Source: Thalassospiraceae bacterium (lineage in GTDB: Bacteria; Pseudomonadota; Alphaproteobacteria; Rhodospirillales; Magnetovibrionaceae). Taken from it: a stretch of DNA of 8,148 bases. The DNA is taken from assembly GCA_030637845.1 (NCBI GenBank), contig DAOWFT010000094.1, forward strand, positions 1-8,148, read 5' to 3'. Position numbers and translations under genes: made by a program. The notes beneath the pieces were generated by a model. It was not told the DNA's origin, ran no database searches, and saw only the letters and a program-made list of their open reading frames with translations. This document shows, in pieces, positions 1 to 6,552 of this stretch (the first letter of the stretch is position 1; each line of letters begins with the position of its first letter).

Positions 1-360
1 ACGTAAAAAAGTCGCCTGTTGTTCGATATTAAAAACCGGTGGCACAAATCCAGGAACAAGCCACTGTTGATTGAGCATTCCTGAAAATGCGGACAGAAAG
101 CCCAGCTCCCCCAAAGAGTCAATCACCACCAGAACACCAAACATTTTTCCATTGCCGTCAGCAGGTAAATCATTTGATAACGATGGGGATTCGCTTAGCT
201 GTCTCTGTAAAATTTCAGCAGCCTGAATCGCCAAAGGATGCACAGAGCCATTAAATGGGTTTTCCAGTCCTGTTGGAATATCCGCCTTTATTGGCTGAGG
301 ATTGAAGTGTTGAATCGTGGTCACATTGATTGGCGTCTTTTGTTTCGGTCGGGGAATCAT
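1..360 (-). CDS. RluA-family pseudouridine synthase, N-terminal part (runs off left edge)
   Basis: This is an open reading frame of 120 codons from an ATG at 360 to the window edge with no stop. The protein carries the segment HPLAIQAAEILQ (about residues 43-54), then GKMFGVLVV, LGFLSAFSG and FVPPVFN. From memory, these blocks are typical of the extra N-terminal domain of the large (about 550-residue) RluA-type 23S rRNA/tRNA pseudouridine synthases found mainly in Gammaproteobacteria and Bacteroidetes. The catalytic domain, with its HRLD-type motif, would lie beyond the window, so activity cannot be judged. No Shine-Dalgarno sequence is visible in the 30 bases between the preceding stop codon and this ATG, and there is no other ATG, GTG or TTG in frame in that gap. 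Translation may therefore be coupled to the upstream gene. A hand count gives 162 G+C in 360 bases (45%), lower than a sample of the neighbouring oxidoreductase (103 in 180). This is not an expected member of the oxidoreductase operon. Confidence 0.7.
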   Translation of the reverse strand, partial: MIPRPKQKTPINVTTIQHFNPQPIKADIPTGLENPFNGSVHPLAIQAAEILQRQLSESPSLSNDLPADGNGKMFGVLVVIDSLGELGFLSAFSGMLNQQWLVPGFVPPVFNIEQQATFLR

Positions 361-390
361 ACCAACGCTGGACTTTGATGGAAGCGGCTC

Positions 391-2442
391 TTATGCTTTC
401 GTGGATATTTCGCCGGTTTTGCTTTCAACAGTTCCATCAAGGATGGAAAGCGGGTTGACCCCGTTGTCTTTGGCGTAGCGGCCTAATTCACTGTGCCCCC
501 GGCCAATGGGAACTGCGATGGCCCCGGGGTGAATGCCTTTGTAGATAAATGCTCTGGTAGTTATTTCTCCGTTGCCCGATTTAATGGTTACGTAATCACC
601 ATCCTTTACCCCAAGTCGCTTAGCGGTTTTGGGGTGCATTTCGGCCCACGAGTCCCACACTACCTTGGATATCTGATCCGGTGCTTCCTGTAACCACGAA
701 AGGTTTGCATTGCGCCCATCCCACATTCCCATTCTGGCGCTGGCAATTAACGTCAGGCGGCCATCGTCGTTGGAATTATCGCTTGGGGCCGGAATAGAAC
801 CATCATTATATGAAAGCGTGCGCCCAAGGGACGGAACCGGGGTTTGCCCGGCCATAAGAAAACCATTCCAGTCTTTTTCGCTGTTGCTTTTCTTTAACGC
901 GCTGATGGCGCTTCTGAGATAGCCGTAATAGTCATCAAAATCTTCCAATCCGGCCGCCCCGGCATCCTTGGCAAGGCCCATAACCACATCGCCCAGGCCG
1001 CGAGTATTTTTAAATACCGGCTCCATCAGTGGCTGTTGTAAAGCCAGCGATTTTGTTCCCGTGCCGTAGGATGGAATATGACTGCCCCAGTCTTCAAGGG
1101 TTGACGCCAGCGGCAATACCACGTCGGCGGCGGCGGCGGTTTCGTCAATCATGGTTGAAAGGGCAACCTTGAAACCGATTTTATCCCAGCCATCGGCCAG
1201 CCCCAGCGATTTTGGCGCAAGGAAAAGAGGGTTTGCCCCGGATACAAACAGGACGTCGATTTTTCCAGCTGCCGCGTCTGTTGCAAAGTCTTTCAATTGG
1301 GCACTGTTTCCTTCGCGCGCGCCCAGTTGGGGGTAGGCAAGTTCGCGTCCGGCAACAATTGTTTTGCCGATGTTGCCTAAAATCTTGTTTAGGACAAGTG
1401 CTATTCCGGCAGTTGAATATCCATCAACCCCAGCGGTTGCAGTCCCGCCCGCCAAAACAATGCTGGGGCTGTTGCTTATCAGGGTTGTGGCAATTTTTTC
1501 TATTTTGTTTGGGGTCACGCCTGAAATGCGCTCAACCATTGTGGCATCATATTTGCCGATAAGTGATTTCATTTTTCCGGAAATACCGGTAGTCGATACA
1601 CCGTGGTTGGCAACCAGTACATTTGCGACACCAAGCGCAAGCGCCGCTTCGCTTCCCGGTTTTAATCCTACCCAGTGATCGGCGTTAGCACCCGTAAGCG
1701 ACATTGCAGGTTCTGCCTGTATCAGCACCCCCCGTGGTGGCGTGCGAAACTCGCCGTAGCCAGCGGCAAAATGAACCGGCGAAATAAAGGTTCCCATAAA
1801 ATCTGCACCAAGCGAGAAAATCGCCCCCGCCTTATCAAGCTTTAGCTCAGGATTGGGATCGCCAATGACATTACGGCACGCTGTTTGCCAGACGTGAGCG
1901 TTAATTTGTTCTATGGCGTAATGCCTGGAGCCACCAAGCGCATTAAGATGCGTTTCAACCATAACCCTTTGGTGCCCGCTAATGGTTCCGGTAATCCATG
2001 CCGCTTTAGCTGATTTGCTTTTGCTATTGATAAGTGAAAGCGCATCGGTCCAGCTTGCTTTTACCAGGGCACCGTTTTTACGAATAAGTGGGCTGGCAAT
2101 ACGGTCAGGGTTGAAATGGCTCTGCAGTGCGGCCTGACCCATTTGGCAAAGCCGGCCTTTGTTGATTGTGTTGTCGGGGTTGCCTTCAAGTTTAAGAACC
2201 CGCCCTTCGCGTACTCGCCCATGGATACCGCATCCAGCAGAACACCCAAGGCAGGTCGACGCATACCAAACCCCAACACCGGGAATTACGTATTCATCGG
2301 GTGCAAGATAGGAAACTACATTTTCCTCTCCCTCTTCCAGTGTGACGTATGAAGGAAGATCACAACCGGCCAGCGCAACCCCAGCGCCGCCAAGGCCAAG
2401 AGCTTTTAGAAAATTTCTACGGTCAAGTGTGTTCTGGGTCAT
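391..2442 (-). CDS. Molybdopterin oxidoreductase-family protein, Tat-exported lipoprotein (ActB1/QrcB-like CISM subunit)
   Basis: The 683-residue protein starts with a Tat signal (RRNFLKAL, residues 8-15) and a lipobox LAGC ending at C27. It is probably a lipoprotein on the periplasmic face of the inner membrane; in E. coli the Asp at +2 is an inner-membrane retention signal. An N-terminal [4Fe-4S] motif follows as C64-x2-C67-x3-C71-x27-C99. The middle resembles the molybdopterin-oxidoreductase fold (LFVSGANPLFLAP near residue 400). The C-terminal 110 residues form a molydop-binding-like domain (WAEMHPKTAKRLGVKDGDYV, then AVPIGRGHSELGRYAKDNGVNP). That last block is typical of the subunit that partners a multiheme cytochrome in alternative complex III and Qrc complexes. 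In those complexes this subunit often lacks a functional Mo cofactor, and that cannot be settled here. The ribosome binding site AAGAG lies 8 bases before the ATG. The cytochrome gene is 34 bp upstream. The usual FeS domain is neither fused to this protein nor encoded directly downstream. Confidence 0.8.
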   Translation of the reverse strand: MTQNTLDRRNFLKALGLGGAGVALAGCDLPSYVTLEEGEENVVSYLAPDEYVIPGVGVWYASTCLGCSAGCGIHGRVREGRVLKLEGNPDNTINKGRLCQMGQAALQSHFNPDRIASPLIRKNGALVKASWTDALSLINSKSKSAKAAWITGTISGHQRVMVETHLNALGGSRHYAIEQINAHVWQTACRNVIGDPNPELKLDKAGAIFSLGADFMGTFISPVHFAAGYGEFRTPPRGVLIQAEPAMSLTGANADHWVGLKPGSEAALALGVANVLVANHGVSTTGISGKMKSLIGKYDATMVERISGVTPNKIEKIATTLISNSPSIVLAGGTATAGVDGYSTAGIALVLNKILGNIGKTIVAGRELAYPQLGAREGNSAQLKDFATDAAAGKIDVLFVSGANPLFLAPKSLGLADGWDKIGFKVALSTMIDETAAAADVVLPLASTLEDWGSHIPSYGTGTKSLALQQPLMEPVFKNTRGLGDVVMGLAKDAGAAGLEDFDDYYGYLRSAISALKKSNSEKDWNGFLMAGQTPVPSLGRTLSYNDGSIPAPSDNSNDDGRLTLIASARMGMWDGRNANLSWLQEAPDQISKVVWDSWAEMHPKTAKRLGVKDGDYVTIKSGNGEITTRAFIYKGIHPGAIAVPIGRGHSELGRYAKDNGVNPLSILDGTVESKTGEISTKA

Positions 2443-2476
2443 GTTTGTTTCTCTTTAAATCCTTTTTGGCCAGATT

Positions 2477-3154
2477 CTACTTGTGACACTTGGTGCAATC
2501 AGACGGGCCTTCGTTGGCCTCGTGACAGCGTATGCAAAAGCCCATGGTTAGTGGGCGTGATTTTTTAGCCACGGTCATTTCGGCGATATCGCCATGACAC
2601 ATGGAACAGACCCGCTTGGCATCGGAAACGTCCAGTTCTTCGTTATCAAACAAAAACCGTTTCAGATGGCGCTGGTGGGTGAAGTGAACAAAGTCGGGAA
2701 GGTCATGGACCTTGTTCCATTTGGGGTTTTCGCCCTTTTCCCACATGGCGGTCAGTTTTTCTATTTCAGGTTTTTCGGTGGCAATTGTTGTGTGGCAACC
2801 CATGCATTTTGAAAGGGGCGGTATGCCGGAAACCTTGGAACGCCGGGCATAGGTATGACAGAACATGCAGTTGATTTCGTTATCGCCGGCATGGATTTTG
2901 TGGGAGAAATTAATTGGCTGGGGAACATCCTTACCGCTGAAAGTTTCATCGGGGAACTGGGTTCCGGGCACAATCGGTCCGGCAACCACGTCTTCGCCTT
3001 CGTGGTGAAGCTGTTTTTCAAATACCTGCGCCGCAATCACGACTATGGCACCCACCAATACGGCGGCCATACTCAAGCGGATCCATGGCAACGGCCTTCT
3101 TTTTGGGCTGTTATTAACCATTTGGTCGGTATTCTCCCCTGCCTGATAACCCAT
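2477..3154 (-). CDS. Pentaheme cytochrome c, membrane-anchored (ActA/QrcA-like)
   Basis: The 225-residue protein has five CxxCH haem c sites: C96-H100, C117-H121, C183-H187, C207-H211 and C220-H224. Extra histidines that could be distal ligands occur at SHKIH (85-88) and FVHFTHQRH (156-162). One hydrophobic segment at about residues 24-43, preceded by the basic stretch KRRPLPWIR, should act as an uncleaved anchor with the haem domain in the periplasm. Spacing and motifs match the cytochrome that opens alternative complex III and Qrc-type operons and passes electrons between the quinone-reacting module and periplasmic carriers. The oxidoreductase gene follows 34 bp downstream in the same direction. 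The first ATG (3154) has no visible ribosome binding site. An in-frame ATG at 3121 (residue 12) is preceded by AGGGGAG, 12 bases away, so the true start may be 3121. The function as electron-transfer subunit is inferred from family and context. Confidence 0.85.
   Translation of the reverse strand: MGYQAGENTDQMVNNSPKRRPLPWIRLSMAAVLVGAIVVIAAQVFEKQLHHEGEDVVAGPIVPGTQFPDETFSGKDVPQPINFSHKIHAGDNEINCMFCHTYARRSKVSGIPPLSKCMGCHTTIATEKPEIEKLTAMWEKGENPKWNKVHDLPDFVHFTHQRHLKRFLFDNEELDVSDAKRVCSMCHGDIAEMTVAKKSRPLTMGFCIRCHEANEGPSDCTKCHK
3134..3140 (-). promoter_or_regulatory. Possible ribosome binding site for an internal start of the cytochrome gene
   Basis: Read on the minus strand, AGGGGAG is followed after 12 bases by ATG at 3121-3119, which would begin the protein at residue 12 (MVNNSPKRRP). 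The upstream ATG at 3154 has only AT-rich sequence before it. The spacing is longer than ideal, so this supports the shorter start but does not prove it. Confidence 0.4.
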
Positions 3155-3308
3155 ATGCCGCGCAAGTAATATTAGTTAATTAATATATAATATATAAGTA
3201 ATATTTAGGTAATATGCGCTTGGGTTTTATTTATTATTTAATTTTTTCAGTAATTGTAACTATATAAAATTTTTTTGTCTTTACTACTACTACGTGGTGG
3301 GGGAGCGG

Positions 3309-3326
3309 GCCACCCGAAAGGGCGGC
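3309..3326 (-). other. GC-rich hairpin downstream of cca
   Basis: On the minus strand the RNA would form a 7-bp stem GCCGCCC/GGGUGGC, with one G·U pair, closed by a UUUC loop. On the plus strand the same site has an A·C mismatch, so the structure fits minus-strand transcription better. It lies 77 bases past the cca stop. It is followed by CCGCTCCCCC rather than a T run, so it is not a standard intrinsic terminator. It could stabilise the 3' end of the cca message. Confidence 0.35.
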
Positions 3327-3350
3327 ATATTATGGGCCCTGAATATGGGC

Positions 3351-3370
3351 TAAAGTTATATAAAGTTATT
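3351..3370. repeat. Two-copy 10-bp tandem repeat
   Basis: TAAAGTTATA (3351-3360) is directly followed by TAAAGTTATT (3361-3370); nine of ten bases agree. It lies about 32 bp beyond the cca stop codon. No function can be assigned. Confidence 0.5.
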
Positions 3371-3402
3371 TATTATCAGGCGGTTGCTAAGCTACTAGCG
3401 TT

Positions 3403-4689
3403 TTACTGTAATTTCTGGCGCAGTTGTTCAAGACAGGCTTTCTCATCTGCACGAAAATCTTCATCCACCCACCATTGCTCAACCAGCTTCAACATCTGGC
3501 CCAATTTGGGGCCCGGTTTTATGCCCAATTCAATTGCGTGGCGGCCTTTGAGGGGGAAGCGAACCTGTTGCCACGCCATGGCGGCGGCTAACGCGCTCTC
3601 CCATTTTTCGGATTGTCCCGTATTTTGCCGGGGGTTTGCGGCAATCTCCCCGGCCCACTCAATTAGGGCCCTATCAATAACCATATCCTTGCCCAGCGCA
3701 TAACAGGCCCGGCGAATATCTTTTTCCGAAGACGAGCTATTAATGGACAGGGATGAGACGGTTTTAGGCGGGCACACCATCATTAGCAGATGCTTGCGTT
3801 CACGGTTGGAAAACCTCAACCGCTCGCACACATTGTTTATATCATTTTCAGACGTTCCCGGTTTTATCAATGCGCCAAGACGGCGTACGGGGTCGGTTTC
3901 AACGTTGCTCAATGTTATGCCGCGCCCAGTCAGCCATGCCAGGGTGCGCAACCTGTTCACGTCACCTGCCTCGGGCAATATTTGGTCTAAAACATTTTCC
4001 GCACTCATCAAGGCCACGGTATCGGCGGGGTGGGGCGCCATTAAAATTCTAAAAAGCTCACCGCGTACCCGCTCACCGGAAAGCTCCACCAGACGGTAGT
4101 TTAATTTGCGACAGGCAAGCAACGCTTCGTTGTTCATGGGTGGCTTGCCGTATTCAGCATAAAAACGGAAAAAGCGAAGCATACGCAAAACGTCTTCGTT
4201 GATGCGGTCTTGGGCGACCCCAACAAAGCGCACTATTCCCCGACCCAGATCATCGAGCCCGCCATAGGGGTCAAAAATATCACCTTCTTCGTTGGCCGAC
4301 ATGGTGTTGATGGTGAAATCACGGCGGGCGGCATCTGCTGTCCAGTCATCGGTGAACTGAACCTTGGCCCGCCTGCCATCTGTTTCGACATCGATGCGAA
4401 GTGTGGTTATTTCAAAATGGTGCTTGTTTATAATCGCGGTGACGGTTCCATGTTCAATGCCGGTTGGGATGACCCTAACGCCCGCCTGTTCCAGAACCGA
4501 TATTACCTTTTCAGGCTCAGTCGGGGTGGCAATATCGATATCCCTGACCGGGCGTTTCAAAATTGAATCGCGAACGCAGCCGCCAATAAAGCGCGCCTCA
4601 ATCCCGCCTGCCTTTAATGTCTTCATCAAGGCAGTGGTTTCAGGTGTCGTCATCCACGGCTGGGGCGATATTTTTCCGGTGGGATCCAC
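3403..4689 (-). CDS. cca: CCA tRNA nucleotidyltransferase
   Basis: The 428-residue protein is a class II nucleotidyltransferase of the CCA-adding/poly(A) polymerase head-domain family. It adds or repairs the 3'-CCA end of tRNAs in the cytoplasm without a template. Visible motifs in order are GGCVRD (36-41), the metal-binding DxD as RDIDIAT with D50 and D52, RRDFTINTM (122-130), DPYGGLDDL (140-148), and EDVLRMLRFFRF (165-176), followed by the helical RNA-binding part. I chose the GTG at 4689 because GGAAG lies 7 bases upstream; the in-frame ATG at residue 13 has no ribosome binding site. A poly(A) polymerase role is less likely, since Alphaproteobacteria usually carry one CCA-type enzyme of this length in this context. 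The DUF6111-like gene ends 31 bp upstream in the same direction, and a NUDIX gene precedes that, which is a familiar alphaproteobacterial arrangement. Confidence 0.93.
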   Translation of the reverse strand: MDPTGKISPQPWMTTPETTALMKTLKAGGIEARFIGGCVRDSILKRPVRDIDIATPTEPEKVISVLEQAGVRVIPTGIEHGTVTAIINKHHFEITTLRIDVETDGRRAKVQFTDDWTADAARRDFTINTMSANEEGDIFDPYGGLDDLGRGIVRFVGVAQDRINEDVLRMLRFFRFYAEYGKPPMNNEALLACRKLNYRLVELSGERVRGELFRILMAPHPADTVALMSAENVLDQILPEAGDVNRLRTLAWLTGRGITLSNVETDPVRRLGALIKPGTSENDINNVCERLRFSNRERKHLLMMVCPPKTVSSLSINSSSSEKDIRRACYALGKDMVIDRALIEWAGEIAANPRQNTGQSEKWESALAAAMAWQQVRFPLKGRHAIELGIKPGPKLGQMLKLVEQWWVDEDFRADEKACLEQLRQKLQ

Positions 4690-4696
4690 TAGGCTG

Positions 4697-4701
4697 CTTC
4701 C
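4697..4701 (-). promoter_or_regulatory. Ribosome binding site that decides the GTG start of cca
   Basis: On the minus strand GGAAG is followed after seven bases (CAGCCTA) by the GTG at 4689. An ATG overlapping this site opens only a four-codon frame ending in TAG, so GTG is the supported start. Confidence 0.55.
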
Positions 4702-4720
4702 ATCAGGGTTTTTTAAAGTA

Positions 4721-5020
4721 TCAGTTTTGCTTGGGCGTCATTTCGCCGGGTATTATTTTGCCGTCTTCATAGCGTGGCGGCTGGTAATCAGAATCAGCCG
4801 GCGAGCCACCGACGACTGCAATAATAACAAGGCTGACGGTCATCAGCGCAACGCCCGCCAGAACCAACCTTATCCACGGGGTTTTAATTTTAATGTGATC
4901 AATATCCTGACCTGCTTTTTGTAGGGCAGATATTTTGCGCCTAATCCAGCCCATCCAGGTAAAATACAATATGGTGGGCAATACTAGCGGCAAAACATAG
5001 GTGAATAATATGCGTATCAT
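4721..5020 (-). CDS. Small membrane protein, DUF6111-like
   Basis: A 99-residue protein with two hydrophobic segments, about residues 3-24 and 49-71. They are separated by a basic and polar stretch (IRRKISALQKAGQDIDHIKI). The C-terminal tail contains YQPPRYEDGKIIPGE. From memory, that tail pattern (PP..EDG.I.PG) and the two-helix layout match the alphaproteobacterial DUF6111 family, whose function is unknown. Its ATG follows the TAA of the NUDIX gene with no gap, and AGAGG lies 6 bases before it, so translation is probably coupled. The gene sits between the NUDIX hydrolase and cca, a position seen in other Alphaproteobacteria. No biochemical role can be given. Confidence 0.75.
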   Translation of the reverse strand: MIRILFTYVLPLVLPTILYFTWMGWIRRKISALQKAGQDIDHIKIKTPWIRLVLAGVALMTVSLVIIAVVGGSPADSDYQPPRYEDGKIIPGEMTPKQN

Positions 5021-5668
5021 TTATGACCTCTTTTTTATCAATACTTCGTATAGATTAAACAACATTCCTGCGGTTGCACCCCATATATAATAATTATCAT
5101 ATGGCATGGCGTAAAACCTTCTGCTGACCCCCTCGAAAGTGCGCTCATGAAGCTGGTGATTGGCGGGGTTCATAAAATGCGCGAGCGGAACCTCGAAAAT
5201 CTCGGCCACCTCGGTGGGGTCTGCAACCAGCTTGAATTGGGTGGAGATAAGGCCAACTACAGGCGTTATTGAAAATCCGGTGCGGGTTATATAGGTATCC
5301 AGTCTGCCGATTATACTTATATGTTCACTACCAATCCCGGTTTCTTCAAATGTTTCACGCAACGCGGCGTCATCGGCATCGGCGTCATCCTTGTCTATGT
5401 GGCCTCCGGGAAAACTTATTTGCCCGGGGTGATGCTCAAGGTTTTCTGTTCTTCGGGTTAGCAAAACGCTCAACCCATCCGGCCTGTCGATTAGGCCAAC
5501 CATTACCGCAGCCGGACGCAGTTCTTTTTGAGAAATTAATTTAACATCTCGTTCGGGTGCAAATTCAGGGTTAAGGTCGTAATCACCGCGCTCTTTATTA
5601 TCAGGCAGAGCCTCACCGCTGCCAGGTCCTGTTGTATTTAGGCATTCACGAACCAGATTTATATCCAT
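5021..5668 (-). CDS. NUDIX hydrolase, CoA pyrophosphatase type
   Basis: The 215-residue protein carries the CoA-pyrophosphatase (UPF0035) signature LLTRRTENLEHHPGQISFPGG at about residues 69-89. It runs directly into a Nudix box of the form G89-x5-D95-x8-R104-E-T-F-E-E-T-G-I. The first acidic residue is Asp instead of Glu, which is common in this subfamily. Enzymes of this group hydrolyse CoA, and often oxidised CoA, to phosphopantetheine and 3',5'-ADP in the cytoplasm. About 50 N-terminal residues precede the domain, longer than the minimal Nudix fold but normal for alphaproteobacterial members. AAGG lies about 6 bases before the ATG. It is the first gene of the operon with the DUF6111-like gene and cca. 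The substrate is inferred from the signature only. Confidence 0.88.
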   Translation of the reverse strand: MDINLVRECLNTTGPGSGEALPDNKERGDYDLNPEFAPERDVKLISQKELRPAAVMVGLIDRPDGLSVLLTRRTENLEHHPGQISFPGGHIDKDDADADDAALRETFEETGIGSEHISIIGRLDTYITRTGFSITPVVGLISTQFKLVADPTEVAEIFEVPLAHFMNPANHQLHERTFEGVSRRFYAMPYDNYYIWGATAGMLFNLYEVLIKKRS

Positions 5669-5822
5669 TACTTACCTTAACATACAGCCATAACATATTG
5701 CGAAAACCCATTGCCGTCTGATGCCCGTGCGCCCATATTTAGCATTAATTATTACTGGGCCTGATTATAAATGGCCAATTTTAGCTGTTTTATAAATAAA
5801 ACTCAGAAGCTATGGAGCAACC
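5669..5822. promoter_or_regulatory. Divergent intergenic region between NUDIX operon and pirin operon
   Basis: 154 bp between two divergently transcribed genes, so both promoters must lie here. A TATAAA at 5766-5771 could be a -10 element for the plus strand, but I see no convincing -35 at the right distance. A 16-bp inverted repeat lies at 5787-5802. The pirin ribosome binding site GGAG is 5 bases before its ATG. Confidence 0.55.
5787..5802. repeat. Inverted repeat, possible operator of the pirin gene
   Basis: GTTTTAT, two bases AA, then ATAAAAC: 7-bp perfect arms. It ends 20 bp before the pirin start codon and just downstream of a possible -10 box, a position suited to a repressor. AT-rich sequence makes chance pairing easier, so the operator role is tentative. 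Confidence 0.4.
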
Positions 5823-6524
5823 ATGATAAAAATCACGCCGTTTGAAAAACTGGGGCACGCAGACCATGGCTGGCTTGATGCCCATCATCATTTCAGCTTT
5901 GCCGATTATTATGATCCCGCCCGCATGGGGTTTGGCCATTTGCGCGTATGGAACGACGATACAATAAAAGGCGATAGTGGATTTCCCACCCACCCACACA
6001 AGGACATGGAAATAATTACCTACGTTCGGACCGGCGCCATATCACACGAAGACAGCTTGGGTAACAGCGGCACCACCAATGCCGGTGAGGTGCAGGTAAT
6101 GAGCGCCGGAACCGGTATTCGCCATTCTGAATATAACAAAGGCAGCGAAACGCTCACCCTATTTCAAATATGGATTGAACCTGACCGGAACGGGCACACG
6201 CCCAGATGGGATGCGGCAGAGGTACCACAAGCAACCGGCGACAGTTTCCGTTTGCTTGTATCGGGACGAAAAAAAGACGAAGGCAAGGGTGCTTTATTTA
6301 TTAATCAAGATGCAGCATTTTACGGCGCCAAACTGGAAGAGGGCGCCAGCATTGAATACGTTACCGAACCCGGCAGAATGATGTATCTTGTTCCGGCCCG
6401 GGGTGAAATTGCGGTTAACGGTTCCATCGTTCCCGAACGCGCCGGAGTACAAATTGAAGACGAAGAACGCATTACAATTGATGCCCCCGAAGGTGCAGAA
6501 GTTGTGCTGCTTGATCTTCCTTAG
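5823..6524 (+). CDS. Pirin-family bicupin protein (YhhW/quercetinase-like)
   Basis: The 233-residue protein has the length and layout of bacterial pirins. The N-terminal cupin begins at about residue 20 and contains HPHKDMEIITY, then the block HEDSLGNSG and VMSAGTGIRHSEYN. The metal ligands known from human pirin and E. coli YhhW are all present as H57, H59, H101 and E103, so it should bind iron or another divalent metal. The C-terminal cupin (about 140-233) ends with EGAEVVLLDLP. Some bacterial pirins show quercetin 2,3-dioxygenase activity in vitro, but the natural role is generally unclear; links to oxidative stress and central metabolism have been reported. GGAG lies 5 bases before the ATG. 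The OsmC gene starts 28 bp downstream, so the two are probably co-transcribed. Confidence 0.92.
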   Translation: MIKITPFEKLGHADHGWLDAHHHFSFADYYDPARMGFGHLRVWNDDTIKGDSGFPTHPHKDMEIITYVRTGAISHEDSLGNSGTTNAGEVQVMSAGTGIRHSEYNKGSETLTLFQIWIEPDRNGHTPRWDAAEVPQATGDSFRLLVSGRKKDEGKGALFINQDAAFYGAKLEEGASIEYVTEPGRMMYLVPARGEIAVNGSIVPERAGVQIEDEERITIDAPEGAEVVLLDLP

Positions 6525-6552
6525 AAGCTAGCAATAAAAGCGGGGGGAAAGA

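Larger units (their letters stand above)
3155..3402. other. AT-rich intergenic region between cca and the cytochrome operon
   Basis: About 250 bp with no convincing gene on either strand. The cytochrome-proximal part (3160-3290) is almost entirely A and T and holds three GTAATAT copies (from 3166, 3198 and 3209). The cca-proximal part contains a GC-rich hairpin (3309-3326), a second overlapping inverted repeat (GGTGG at 3296-3300 with CCACC at 3310-3314), and a tandem 10-bp repeat TAAAGTTAT (3351-3370). The region probably carries the promoter of the minus-strand cytochrome/oxidoreductase operon, but I cannot pick -35 and -10 boxes reliably in such AT-rich sequence. No clear intrinsic terminator for cca is visible, because neither hairpin is followed by a T run on the minus strand. 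Confidence 0.6.

Noticed and set aside
1151..1678. Several plus-strand frames inside the oxidoreductase gene
   Set aside because: They are antisense to a long protein with good family motifs and have low-complexity, non-family products.
3181..3290. AT-rich tract considered as a replication origin or attachment site
   Set aside because: No DnaA boxes, iterons, integrase or tRNA gene are nearby; a promoter region is the simpler reading.
3309..3326. Hairpin considered as an intrinsic terminator of cca
   Set aside because: The stem is good but it is followed by a C-rich stretch on the minus strand, not by T residues.
3275..3703. 142-codon plus-strand frame starting in the AT-rich intergenic region
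   Set aside because: Most of it is antisense to the 3' half of cca, the product is cysteine- and serine-rich without a motif, and no ribosome binding site is evident.
4364..4924. 186-codon plus-strand frame
   Set aside because: It lies opposite cca and the DUF6111-like gene, both of which have clear motifs, ribosome binding sites and operon spacing. The plus-strand product shows no recognisable domain.
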